Positions 24,384 to 32,835 of a DNA stretch of 64,000 bases are shown piece by piece. The notes beneath the pieces are model-generated. The model did no database searches, was not told where the DNA came from, and was given only the letters and a program-made list of their open reading frames with translations. Source of the DNA: Candidatus Rubrivivax defluviihabitans (GTDB lineage: Bacteria > Pseudomonadota > Gammaproteobacteria > Burkholderiales > Burkholderiaceae_C). The stretch spans positions 124,001 to 188,000 of the forward strand of contig JADJMW010000005.1 in NCBI GenBank assembly GCA_016709385.1. The letters are read 5' to 3'. Every line of letters starts with the position of its first letter. The stretch's first letter is position 1. The position numbers and the translations under genes are program-made.

Positions 24384-24389
24384 TAGAAT
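24384..24389 (+). promoter_or_regulatory. Candidate -10 element giving a nearly leaderless lapA mRNA
   Basis: TAGAAT ends nine bases before the lapA ATG (24399). If it is a -10 box, transcription would start within a few bases of the start codon. No clear ribosome binding site lies between them. Confidence 0.4.
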
Positions 24390-24398
24390 CCGCGGCGC

Positions 24399-24710
24399 AT
24401 GCAACTCCTCGTCTGGCTGGCACGGGCCTTCGTCTTCTTCACGCTGTTCGCCTTTGCGCTGAACAACCAGCAGACGGCCGTCGTGCACTGGTTCTTCGGC
24501 GTCGAATGGCGCACGCCCATGGTCATCGTGGTGCTGACGGCCTTTGCCGCCGGCTGCGCCATCGGCGTGCTGGCCATGGTGCCGAGCTGGTGGCGGCGGC
24601 GGCGCGAGGCATTGCGCCTGGTGGCGCCGCCGGCCGTTCCGGCACCGCCACCGCCGTCGGTGGCGCCCTCGGAGTTCGGCCCCGAGCACCCGCCGCGCGA
24701 AGGCTTCTGA
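24399..24710 (+). CDS. lapA: LapA family inner membrane protein
   Basis: A 103-residue protein with two membrane helices (about 5-24 and 41-63) and a cytoplasmic proline-rich tail, matching the DUF1049/LapA family. LapA associates with LapB, which controls LpxC proteolysis and therefore lipopolysaccharide production. The core pattern ALNNQQTAVVHWFFGVEW is characteristic. It is followed six bases later by lapB, as in many Proteobacteria, and preceded by ihfB. Confidence 0.85.
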   Translation: MQLLVWLARAFVFFTLFAFALNNQQTAVVHWFFGVEWRTPMVIVVLTAFAAGCAIGVLAMVPSWWRRRREALRLVAPPAVPAPPPPSVAPSEFGPEHPPREGF

Positions 24711-24716
24711 CCGGCG

Positions 24717-25862
24717 ATGGACTTCGACTTTCAGTGGCTGCTGATCGGCCTGCCCGTGGCCTTCGCCCTGGGCTGGATGGCTTCAAGCTTCGACCTGCGC
24801 CAGCTCAAGCGTGAACGGCAGGACTCGCCGCGGGCGTACTACAAGGGCCTGAACCTGCTGCTCAACGAGCAGCAGGACAAGGCCATCGACGCCTTCATCG
24901 AGGCCGTGCAGAACGACCCCGACACCACCGAACTGCACTTTGCCCTGGGCAACCTGTTCCGCCGCCGCGGTGAATTCGAGCGCGCGGTGCGCGTGCACCA
25001 GCATCTGCTCGGCCGCGCCGACCTGAAGGCGGGCGACCGCGACCGCGCCCAGCTCGCGCTGGCGCAGGACTTCATGAAGGCCGGCCTGTTCGACCGCGCC
25101 GAGGCCGCCTGGCACGCCCTGGAAGGCACGCCCTTCGACGGCGAGGCGAGGCTGGCGCTGCTCTCGCTCTACGAGCGTTCGCGCGACTGGCGCCGTGCCG
25201 TGGAAGTGGCGCGCGTGCTCGATCGCGCTGGCGGCGGCTCGTTCGCTTCGCGCATCGCGCACTACGAGTGCGAAATCGCCGAGGAGGCCGAAGCCCAGGG
25301 CCGCACCGAGGATGCCGAAGCCGCCTTGCAGCGCGCCCGCAAGGCCGCGCCGTCGGCGCCGCGGCCCCTCGCGCTGACCGGGCAGAGATTTTTGCGCCAG
25401 GCCCAGCCGGCGCTGGCACTGGCCGCCTGGGATACCTTGCGCGAACGCCATCCGGCGGCCTTCCTGCTCGTCGCCGGCGACTATGCGGCGGCCGCGGCCG
25501 GCAGCGGCGCGGTCGATGCCGCGCGCGCCGCCCTGGAGTCCACGTTCGCACAATTGCCCGCCGTGGAACTGCTGCAGGCGCTGGGCCGGCTGGACGGCGA
25601 AGCAAACGGTCTGCCGCGCCTGCTGACGCACCTGCAGCACAACCCCACCCTGTCGGCCGCCCTGCTGATGCTGGAGGAGCCGCCCGAGCGCTGGCCGAGC
25701 GACGCCTGGCCGGCCCTTCGCGCGGCCGTGGCGCACGCGGCCAAACCACTGCAACGCTACCGCTGCGCCGCCTGCGGTTTCGAGGCCCAGCACTATTTCT
25801 GGCAGTGCCCGGGCTGCCTGAACTGGGACAGCTACCCGCCGCAGCGCATCGACGCGCTGTAG
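24717..25862 (+). CDS. lapB: Lipopolysaccharide assembly protein B (TPR, rubredoxin-like)
   Basis: The 381-residue protein has an N-terminal membrane anchor (about 4-22), a series of TPR helices (about 35-330; YYKGLNLLLNEQQDKAIDAF, ALGNLFRRRGEFERAV) and a C-terminal rubredoxin-type metal knuckle CAACG...CPGC (about 348-367). In E. coli LapB recruits LpxC to FtsH for degradation and so sets the rate of lipid A synthesis. Heptosyltransferase genes follow on the other strand, placing it in an LPS neighbourhood. Length is typical. Confidence 0.92.
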   Translation: MDFDFQWLLIGLPVAFALGWMASSFDLRQLKRERQDSPRAYYKGLNLLLNEQQDKAIDAFIEAVQNDPDTTELHFALGNLFRRRGEFERAVRVHQHLLGRADLKAGDRDRAQLALAQDFMKAGLFDRAEAAWHALEGTPFDGEARLALLSLYERSRDWRRAVEVARVLDRAGGGSFASRIAHYECEIAEEAEAQGRTEDAEAALQRARKAAPSAPRPLALTGQRFLRQAQPALALAAWDTLRERHPAAFLLVAGDYAAAAAGSGAVDAARAALESTFAQLPAVELLQALGRLDGEANGLPRLLTHLQHNPTLSAALLMLEEPPERWPSDAWPALRAAVAHAAKPLQRYRCAACGFEAQHYFWQCPGCLNWDSYPPQRIDAL

Positions 25863-25886
25863 TCCGGCCCGCCCCGGCAAGGCCGC

Positions 25887-26837
25887 TCAGGAGCCGAGCT
25901 GGCTCTCCAGCAGCGCCAGCACGTCGCCGCGGCTGGGCACCTGCCCCTTGCCACCGATGCTGGCCACGCGTCCCGGGCCGGTGATGCCGGCCAGGCCGGG
26001 CTCGTGGTCGCAGTAGATGCCCAGCGTGGGTCGCCCCAGCGCCGCGGCCAGGTGACTGAAACCCGTATCCAGCCCCACCACGTGGCGCGCGCCGGCCAGC
26101 ACGGCGGCCATCTCGCCGACCTTCAGAAAGGGCGGGACATCACCCTCGCAACTGGCGGCGATGCGTTCGGCCAGGGTCTGCTCCTCGGGCCGACCCCACA
26201 GCACCAGCGGGGTCCAGCCGAGTTCGACGAAGCGCCGACCCACCGCCACCCAATGCCGCTCGGGCCACGACTTCTCGGGTCGGCTGGCATTGGGGATCAG
26301 CACCGCATAGGCTCCCCGCGGCGCCCAGCCGCCTGAGGGTGCGCGCAGGCCGAAATCGGGGGCCGACTCCGGCACCGCATAACCCAGGTGCGCCGCGGCC
26401 AGGCGGCGGCAGCGCTGCACCGCGTGCAGGTGGCGCGGCACCGCCGCCGTGCGTTGGTAGAAGCGCGCGGCCAGTGGTTCGCGGAGGCTGTCACGGTCGT
26501 AACCGACCACCGGCGCGGCGGCCTGGCGCGCCCACAGCGCGCTCTTCAGCAGGCCCTGCAGGTCGAGCACGAGTTCGTAGCGCTGGTCGCGCAGGTCGTC
26601 GCGCAGCGTGCGCATGGTGCGCCAGGTGGCGGCCTGCAGCAACTGGCCGCGCCACTTGCGCCAGGCCATCGGCCACACACGCCGCACGCCCGGATGCAGT
26701 TGCGGGATGGCGGCAAACGGCGCTTCGACCAGCCAGTCGATCTCTGCGCCGGGGTGCTGGCGGCAGATGTCCGCCACCACCGGCGTGGCGTGCACCACGT
26801 CGCCCATCGACGAGGTCTTGACGATGAGCAGCCGCAC
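25887..26837 (-). CDS. waaC: Lipopolysaccharide heptosyltransferase I
   Basis: A 316-residue glycosyltransferase family 9 enzyme. The N-terminus VKTSSMGDVVHATPVV is the WaaC pattern; further on come DWLVEAPFAAIPQLHP, DLQGLLKSALWAR, the PNASRPEKSWPERHW sugar-nucleotide region, and GLDTGFSHLAAALGRPTLGIYCDHEP near the C-terminus, here cited by the core DTGFSHLAAAL. It adds the first L-glycero-D-manno-heptose to Kdo of the LPS core. It is convergent with lapB and lies directly downstream of the DUF4254 gene (six bases apart), so the two are likely one transcript. Confidence 0.92.
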   Translation of the reverse strand: MRLLIVKTSSMGDVVHATPVVADICRQHPGAEIDWLVEAPFAAIPQLHPGVRRVWPMAWRKWRGQLLQAATWRTMRTLRDDLRDQRYELVLDLQGLLKSALWARQAAAPVVGYDRDSLREPLAARFYQRTAAVPRHLHAVQRCRRLAAAHLGYAVPESAPDFGLRAPSGGWAPRGAYAVLIPNASRPEKSWPERHWVAVGRRFVELGWTPLVLWGRPEEQTLAERIAASCEGDVPPFLKVGEMAAVLAGARHVVGLDTGFSHLAAALGRPTLGIYCDHEPGLAGITGPGRVASIGGKGQVPSRGDVLALLESQLGS

Positions 26838-26843
26838 GCTGTT

Positions 26844-27500
26844 TCAGCTTCCCTGGCGTTCCTTGACGAGCGCCGGGTTGAAGCGCGGGTCGTTGTACAT
26901 CTTGAACTGGCGGTAGACCTTGAAATAGGCGCGGCCGGCGGCGGCATCGGCGAGCAGCGCGTCCAGGCAGCCGGCGAGGTCGGCGCGCTGCTGCTGCAGA
27001 CGCGCCAGTTTCACGCGGCTGGCGGCGCGATGCGCCTCGTCCACGTCGCGGCGCTCGGTCTGCGCACGCATGGCGTGGATCTTCAGCGCCATGATGGAAA
27101 GCCGGTCGATCATGCTGCCGGCGGTTTCGCTGTTCAGCCGCGCCCCCGGAGGCACGGTGGACACCGGCGCATCGGTGCGTGCCGAGGCGGCATCGACCAG
27201 GCCCAGCGCCACCAGCAGCAACTCGTCGACGCGCTCGGTGGCGTCGTTGCGCGCCTGGTTGTAGCCGTCGATGGCACGCTTGTTGGCGGCGATCTCGGCG
27301 TCGGCGACGGTGGTGCGGCGCGCCAGGTCCTCTTCGGCCCAGAGCAGGCTGTTGAAGCGGTGATTGGCCTGCAGCCAGTGCCAGGCGTCTTCGCCTGCGG
27401 CCGGCGGCTCCTTGCGCGGCCAGCCCGGGTGCGCGAGCAGCCGGTCGTGCAGGGCGGTGACTTGCGTGCCCGTGGGCAGGCGGTTCAGGGCAGGGTTCAT
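26844..27500 (-). CDS. DUF4254 domain-containing protein
   Basis: A 218-residue, mostly helical protein with the DUF4254 pattern: NHRFNSLLWAEEDLARR, KRAIDGYNQARNDATERVDE, and SMIDRLSIMALKIHAM (cores NHRFN..LW.EED and DRLSI..LKI). There is no signal peptide or membrane segment. The family is uncharacterised but recurs beside LPS core glycosyltransferase genes, as here between waaC (six bases downstream) and a divergent family 9 transferase. I place the start at 27500 since an upstream extension has no typical residues. A role in LPS core modification is inference from context only. Confidence 0.75.
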   Translation of the reverse strand: MNPALNRLPTGTQVTALHDRLLAHPGWPRKEPPAAGEDAWHWLQANHRFNSLLWAEEDLARRTTVADAEIAANKRAIDGYNQARNDATERVDELLLVALGLVDAASARTDAPVSTVPPGARLNSETAGSMIDRLSIMALKIHAMRAQTERRDVDEAHRAASRVKLARLQQQRADLAGCLDALLADAAAGRAYFKVYRQFKMYNDPRFNPALVKERQGS

Positions 27501-27541
27501 GGCGGGCCGATGGCAGAATCTTCGCCGATTATCCGCCGCCC

Positions 27542-28501
27542 ATGACGAGCCCCCCACGCCCCCTGATCGTGCGCTTGCGCAACTGGGTCGGTGACGTCAC
27601 GCTGGGCGTGCCGACCCTGCAGCGCCTGGCCGACCACGGTTATGCGCTGCAACTGGTGGGCAAGGGCTGGGCGCGCGACCTGCTGGCCGGCCATGGCTGG
27701 CCGGTGCATGTGCTGCCCAAGACGCTGCGCGAGCGTGTGAGGCAATTACGGGAGTTGAAACGCATCGCACGCGCCAGCGACTCCGGCCTGGGGCGCCGCA
27801 TCAATGCCGTGTGTTTTCCGTATTCCTTTTCCAGCGCGCTCGATTTCCGCCTGGCCGGCCTGCGTGCGCTCGGCCACGCCTACGAGGGCCGAAGTCTGCT
27901 GCTGGCACGCGCGGCACCGCGGCCGGCCGGCGTGCATGAACTGGAGGTCTACTGGGACCTGGGCAACGTGTTGCTCGGCCAGGCCGCACCGCCGCCGGCG
28001 ACGATTGGCCTGCGCGTCGGCGAAGCCCACCGCGCGCAAGCAGCGGCACTGCGCAGCGCGCAAGGCATCGAGCCCGGCTGCATCGTCATCTGCCCCTTTG
28101 CCGGCGGCACCTGGGCCCAGCAGGACAAGACCTGGCCGGCCTTCGCCGAATTCGTGGCGCAGGGCCTGCCGGCCTTCGGCCGCAGCGTCGTCGTCTGCCC
28201 CGGGCCGGGCGAGGAAGGCATCGCCCGCGATCATTTCGCCAGCGCGCGCTTGCTGCCGGGTGTGAACCTGGGCACCTATGCCGCGCTGCTGCAGGACGCC
28301 GCGCTGATGATTTCCAACGACACCGGGCCGGGCCACATGGCCGCCGCCGTGGGCACGCCGCTGATCTCGGTGCTGGGGCCCAGCGACCCCGCGCTGTGGC
28401 GTGCCTGGGGGCCCAGCGTGCAGGTCTTGCGCGGCGACAGCGGCTGGCCCGAAACGCGCACGGTGCTCGAAGCCGTGGCGCGCACGCTCGGCCGCGGCTG
28501 A
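27542..28501 (+). CDS. Glycosyltransferase family 9 (heptosyltransferase-like)
   Basis: A 319-residue GT-B protein with the family 9 pattern: VRLRNWVGDVTLGVPTL at the N-terminus, CPFAGGTWAQQDKTWP in the middle and SNDTGPGHMAAAVGTPLISVLGPSDP near the C-terminus (core NDTGPGHMAAA). This resembles WaaF/heptosyltransferase II-type enzymes and adds a heptose-like sugar to LPS core; the exact acceptor is unknown. It is divergent from the DUF4254 gene with a 41-base gap that must hold both promoters. It is followed by a strong hairpin. Confidence 0.82.
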   Translation: MTSPPRPLIVRLRNWVGDVTLGVPTLQRLADHGYALQLVGKGWARDLLAGHGWPVHVLPKTLRERVRQLRELKRIARASDSGLGRRINAVCFPYSFSSALDFRLAGLRALGHAYEGRSLLLARAAPRPAGVHELEVYWDLGNVLLGQAAPPPATIGLRVGEAHRAQAAALRSAQGIEPGCIVICPFAGGTWAQQDKTWPAFAEFVAQGLPAFGRSVVVCPGPGEEGIARDHFASARLLPGVNLGTYAALLQDAALMISNDTGPGHMAAAVGTPLISVLGPSDPALWRAWGPSVQVLRGDSGWPETRTVLEAVARTLGRG

Positions 28502-28512
28502 GCCGCGCCCCA

Positions 28513-28539
28513 CCCCCGGACAGGGGCCCCGTCCGGGGG
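28513..28539 (+). terminator. Strong GC hairpin after the family 9 glycosyltransferase gene
   Basis: CCCCCGGAC and GTCCGGGGG form a perfect nine-base stem; the nine-base loop (AGGGGCCCC) is itself nearly self-complementary. It starts 12 bases after the stop codon. No T-run follows, so termination would need Rho or another feature. Confidence 0.5.
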
Positions 28540-28690
28540 CCCTCTGCTTGCCCCGCGCCGGGGGATCGACCCGCCTCGAGCCGGTTCGCAGAATTCACAT
28601 CAGCCCGCAAGACATGCCATCCGAAGACCGGCAAGCCCACGGGCCCACAGTGATCCCCGAACCCTCAACCCACCGTCAAGGAGCCACACC

Positions 28691-29059
28691 ATGATCCGCC
28701 ATCTCTTCGCCGCCCTGCTCGCCGCCCTCACGCTGAACGCCTTTGCGGCCGTCGACGCCAACCAGGCCAGCCGCGCCGACCTGGAAACCGTCAGAGGCAT
28801 CGGCCCGAGTCTCTCGGGCAAGATCGTCGAGGCCCGCAAGGCCGGCGAATTCAAGAACTGGGGCGACCTCGTCGGCCGCATCAGCGGTGTCGGTCCCGAC
28901 AACGCGGCGCGTCTGTCGCAGGCAGGGCTCACGGTGGCGGGTGCCCCGTTCGATCCCAGCACGATGCCGGCCGAAGCCGCCAAGGGCAAGAAGGCCGCGC
29001 CCGCCAAGACCGGGCCGCAGGCCGTCAAGGCGCCGGGCGCGCCCAAGGCCGGCAACTGA
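28691..29059 (+). CDS. ComEA-like helix-hairpin-helix DNA-binding protein
   Basis: A 122-residue protein with a signal peptide (about 1-19, ending FAA), followed by a double helix-hairpin-helix motif: NQASRADLETVRGIGPSLSGKIV and WGDLVGRISGVGPDNAARL, with the GIGP and GVGP hairpins that grip DNA backbone. A lysine/alanine/proline tail follows. ComEA proteins bind incoming DNA in the periplasm during natural transformation. Similar short proteins are also present in non-competent species, and no other competence gene lies nearby. Confidence 0.8.
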   Translation: MIRHLFAALLAALTLNAFAAVDANQASRADLETVRGIGPSLSGKIVEARKAGEFKNWGDLVGRISGVGPDNAARLSQAGLTVAGAPFDPSTMPAEAAKGKKAAPAKTGPQAVKAPGAPKAGN

Positions 29060-29089
29060 TCTGCAGTACCTCGAACAGCCAAGGCAGGA

Positions 29090-29117
29090 ACCGAGCGGCG
29101 CTGCGGCGCCGCTCGGT
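29090..29117. terminator. Perfect 12-base hairpin between comEA-like gene and dnaE
   Basis: ACCGAGCGGCGC and GCGCCGCTCGGT pair perfectly around TGCG. It lies 30 bases after the plus-strand gene and 104 bases beyond the end of dnaE on the minus strand, so it could serve both convergent genes. The following bases are not a clean T-run. Confidence 0.55.
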
Positions 29118-29220
29118 CGTTGCCCTTGCCCTCGCCTCGACCGTGGCCCTCGAATTGATGACCGACATCAAAAGCCGGAAAGACGGGTGAGGGTGTCGGA
29201 CCACACGCCAGGTTGCGCGG

Positions 29221-32200
29221 CTAGTCGTAAACGATCGTTGCCGCGCCGCCGTGGGCGATGCTGCGCCAACGGCCCAGCGCCTCGTCGCTGGGCCAGAAGC
29301 GGGCGTCGTCGCCCAGGTCCAGTTCGGCCCTCACGTCGCGCCTTTGCAGGCGCAGCCGCACCGCCAGGCCCTGCAGTTGCTCACCCTGTTCACTTTGCAC
29401 GCGTCGTGCCGGCCACAGCCGCAGCACGTCGGCCACCGGCGGCAGGCCGCCGTTGCTGTCCACCGCGATATAGCGGCCGAAGCGCGCCCGCGCCGCCGGC
29501 AGGTCCCACACCTGGGTCACGTTCAGGCGCAGGCCGCCCGAAAAACGGTCGGGCTGCAGCCTGCCCTGCACCACGATCAGCTGGTCTTCCTGCGCCAGTT
29601 CGCGCCGCTCCTCGAAGATTTCCTCGCCAGCCACGGCCTCGATGGCCTCGCTGCCGTCGTCGAGCTTGAAGATGACGACGCGGCCGCGCTGGCCGGTCAC
29701 GGCTCGCGGGTCGGTCACGATGCCGGCCAGCAGTTGCGGCTCGCGGCTGTCCACCAGTTCGGCAATATCGCGGCGCACGAAGCGGCGCACCTCGTCGCGC
29801 CAGGCGTCGAAGAGGTGGCCCGAGAGATAGAAGCCCAGCGCCGCCTTCTCGTTGAGCAGCCGTTCGCGCACGTCCCAGGCCGGCACGTGCACCAGCGCCG
29901 GCTCCTGGGTGCTGCTGCCGTGGGTATCTCCGAAGTCGAACAGGCCCGCCTGCAGCGCATTGGCCGCCTGCGTATCGGCCCAGTCCATGGCCAGCGACAC
30001 GCTGGCCAGCAGCGCGGCGCGGCCGGCCTGCCCTTCGGGGTGCAGCGCGTCGAAGGCACCGGCCTTGATCAGCGCCTCGATCGCCCGCTTGTTCACGCGC
30101 TGGCGGTCGACGCGGGCGCAGAAGTCGAACAGGCTGCGGAACGGTCCACCACCGCCGCCGTCGGCACCTTCGCGCGCCGCCACGATGGCCTCGACCGCGC
30201 CCTGCCCGCTGCCCTTCACGGCGCCCAGGCCGTAGCGCACGGTGCGGTCGTCGACGGGCTCGAAGCGCAGCGTGCCGCGGTTCACGTCGGGTGGCTCGAA
30301 GGCCACGCCGAACAGCCTGGCGTCGGCCAGCAGCACCTTGAGCTTGTCGGTGTCGTCGGCCTCGACGCTCATGTTGGCGGCGTAGAACTCGGCCGTGCAG
30401 TGCACCTTGATCCAGGCCGTGTGGTAGGCCAGCAGCGAATACGCGGCGGCATGGCTCTTGTTGAAGCCATAGCCGGCGAATTTCTCCATCAGGTCGAAGA
30501 CCTCGTCGGCCTGGTCCTGCGTGATGCCCTGGGCCAGCGCCCCGGCGCGGAACTTGCCGCGCTCCTTGGCCATCTCCTCGGCCTTCTTCTTGCCCATCGC
30601 GCGGCGCAGCATGTCGGCTCCGCCGAGCGAATAGCCGCCCATCACGCGCGCGGCCTCCATCACCTGTTCCTGGTAGACGAAGATGCCGTAGGTCTCGGCC
30701 AGCACCGGCTCGAGCAGCGGGTGCGGGTAGCGGATCTCCTCGCGGCCGTTCTTGCGTGCGCAGAAGCTCGGGATGTTCTCCATCGGCCCCGGGCGGAACA
30801 TCGCATTCAGCGCGATCAGGTCCTCCAGCCGGCTCGGCCGGGCGTCGCGCAACATGCCCTGCATGCCGCGGCTTTCGAACTGGAACACGCTCTCGGTGAG
30901 GCCGTCGCTGAACAGCTTGTAGACACGCGCATCGTCCAGCGGCAGAGACTCGTAGTTGAAGTCGGCGCGGCCGGGGCGGCGGGTGCGGATCGTCTCCTTG
31001 GCCTGCTCCAGGATGGTCAGCGTGGCCAGGCCCAGGAAGTCGAACTTGACCAGGCCGATGGCCTCCACGTCGTCCTTGTCGAACTGGCTCACCGCGCTGT
31101 CGCTGCCGGGCTGCTGGTACAGCGGGCAGAAGTCGGTGATCCTGCCCGGTGCGATGAGCACGCCGCCGGCGTGCATGCCGACATTGCGTACCAGGCCTTC
31201 GACGCGCGTGGCCAGCGCCAGCAGTTCGGCCACCTCTTCCTCGGCGGCCTCGCGCTGTTCGAGTTCGGGCACCTCCTTGCGCACGTAGATGAGGCCCGGA
31301 TCGGGGTCCTCTGGCACCTGCGCCAGCGTGTAGGTCTTGCCCGGCAGCCCGGGCACCAGCTTGGCCACGCTGTCCACATGGCCGTAGCCCATGCCGAGCA
31401 CGCGGCCCACGTCGCGCAGCGCGGCCTTGCTGGCCAGGGTGCCGAAGGTGGCGATCTGGCTCACCGCGTCGCGGCCGTATTTGGCCTTCACGTAGTCGAT
31501 GACGCGGTCGCGGTTGGCCTGGCAGAAGTCGATGTCGAAGTCGGGCATCGACACCCGCTCCGGGTTGAGGAAGCGCTCGAACAGCAGTCCGTAGCGCAGC
31601 GGGTCGAGGTCGGTGATGAAGAGGGCATAGGCCACCAGCGAACCGGCGCCCGAACCGCGTCCGGGCCCCACCGGGCAGCCGTGTTCCTTGGCCCAGACGA
31701 TGAAGTCCGAGACGATGAGGAAGTAGCCCGGAAACTCCATCTGGATGATGGTCTCGATCTCGAATTCCAGCCGCTGCTGGTAGCGCGGGCGCTCGGCGTC
31801 GCGCCGGGCGGCGTCGGGAAACAAGGCTTCCAGCCGGCGCTCCAGGCCCTGCTTCGAGGCGGCGCGGAAATGCTCGTTGATCGGCAGGCCGTCGGGCGTG
31901 GCGAAGTCCGGCAGTCGCGCCTTGCCCAGCACCAGCGTCAGGTTGCAGCGGCGCGCGATCTGCACCGAGTTGGCCAGCGCCGAAGGCAGGTCGGCGAACA
32001 GCGCCTCCATCTGCGCCTGCGTCTTCAAATACTGCTCGCGCGAAAAACGCTTGACCCGCCGCGGGTTGGCCAGCGTCTCGCCCTCGGCGATGCACACGCG
32101 CGCCTCGTGGGCGTCGTAGTCGTCGGCTTCGAGGAACTGCACCGGGTGCGTGGCCACCACCGGCAGGCCCAGCCGTGCGGCCAGCGGCACGGCGGCGCGC

Positions 32201-32739
32201 ACATGGGCTTCGTGGCTGGGCAGGCCGGCGCGCTGCAGTTCGATGTAGAAGCGCTGCGGGAACAGGCCGGCCAGGCGAGCCGCCAGTGTTTCGGCGCGAG
32301 CCTCGTCGCCGGCCAGCAGCGCCGCACCCAGCGCACCCTGGTCGGCGCCCGACAGCACGATCAGCCCACTGCCCAGTTCCTCCAGCCAGGCCCACTTCAC
32401 CCAGGCCTGCGTGCGCTGGGCGTTGTGCACCCAGGCGCGGGCCAGCAGCTCGCAGACGTTGTGGTAGCCGACTGCGTCCTGCACCAGCAGCAGCAGCCGG
32501 CTGGCCTGCTTGTCGGCCTCGGCCACGGGTTCCAGCCACACGTCGACGCCGATCAGCGGCTTCACGCCCGCCCCGCGGCAGGCCTTGTAGAACTTGACGG
32601 CGCCGAACAGGTTGGAAAGGTCGGTGATGGCCAGCGCCGGCATGGCGTCGGCGCGGGCGGCCGCGGCCGCGGCGTCGATGCGCAGCGTGCTGTCGACGAC
32701 GGAATATTCGGTGTGGACGCGCAGGTGGACGAAGGGCAT
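29221..32739 (-). CDS. dnaE: DNA polymerase III subunit alpha
   Basis: The 1172-residue replicative polymerase has, in order, a PHP domain (about 5-270; HLRVHTEYSVVDS), the polymerase palm with the catalytic aspartates in SMPDFDIDFCQ (about residue 400) and VKFDFLGLATL, the GRGSGAGSLVAY motif, fingers with RPGPMENIPSFCARK and GYGFNKSHAAAYS, then HhH, OB and C-terminal beta-clamp/tau-binding regions. It is the normal DnaE1 length, not the shorter error-prone DnaE2. Its start is divergent from the aminotransferase gene, 96 bases away. A long open frame on the opposite strand is a compositional shadow. Confidence 0.97.
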   Translation of the reverse strand: MPFVHLRVHTEYSVVDSTLRIDAAAAAARADAMPALAITDLSNLFGAVKFYKACRGAGVKPLIGVDVWLEPVAEADKQASRLLLLVQDAVGYHNVCELLARAWVHNAQRTQAWVKWAWLEELGSGLIVLSGADQGALGAALLAGDEARAETLAARLAGLFPQRFYIELQRAGLPSHEAHVRAAVPLAARLGLPVVATHPVQFLEADDYDAHEARVCIAEGETLANPRRVKRFSREQYLKTQAQMEALFADLPSALANSVQIARRCNLTLVLGKARLPDFATPDGLPINEHFRAASKQGLERRLEALFPDAARRDAERPRYQQRLEFEIETIIQMEFPGYFLIVSDFIVWAKEHGCPVGPGRGSGAGSLVAYALFITDLDPLRYGLLFERFLNPERVSMPDFDIDFCQANRDRVIDYVKAKYGRDAVSQIATFGTLASKAALRDVGRVLGMGYGHVDSVAKLVPGLPGKTYTLAQVPEDPDPGLIYVRKEVPELEQREAAEEEVAELLALATRVEGLVRNVGMHAGGVLIAPGRITDFCPLYQQPGSDSAVSQFDKDDVEAIGLVKFDFLGLATLTILEQAKETIRTRRPGRADFNYESLPLDDARVYKLFSDGLTESVFQFESRGMQGMLRDARPSRLEDLIALNAMFRPGPMENIPSFCARKNGREEIRYPHPLLEPVLAETYGIFVYQEQVMEAARVMGGYSLGGADMLRRAMGKKKAEEMAKERGKFRAGALAQGITQDQADEVFDLMEKFAGYGFNKSHAAAYSLLAYHTAWIKVHCTAEFYAANMSVEADDTDKLKVLLADARLFGVAFEPPDVNRGTLRFEPVDDRTVRYGLGAVKGSGQGAVEAIVAAREGADGGGGGPFRSLFDFCARVDRQRVNKRAIEALIKAGAFDALHPEGQAGRAALLASVSLAMDWADTQAANALQAGLFDFGDTHGSSTQEPALVHVPAWDVRERLLNEKAALGFYLSGHLFDAWRDEVRRFVRRDIAELVDSREPQLLAGIVTDPRAVTGQRGRVVIFKLDDGSEAIEAVAGEEIFEERRELAQEDQLIVVQGRLQPDRFSGGLRLNVTQVWDLPAARARFGRYIAVDSNGGLPPVADVLRLWPARRVQSEQGEQLQGLAVRLRLQRRDVRAELDLGDDARFWPSDEALGRWRSIAHGGAATIVYD

Positions 32740-32835
32740 CCGGTCATTCTAGGGAGGCCCCGGGAGGCCCACCGCCGCGGCCCGCGCCGCGCCGCATCTG
32801 GAAGAATCGGACTTCACGATCGCCGGAGCACGACC

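Noticed and set aside
29251..32835. A plus-strand frame of about 1195 codons antisense to dnaE, joined in frame to the aminotransferase
   Set aside because: It has no ribosome binding site and its sequence is rich in His, Gln, Arg and Val as expected for the mirror of GC-rich coding DNA. dnaE on the other strand is fully conserved; the aminotransferase starts at 32836.
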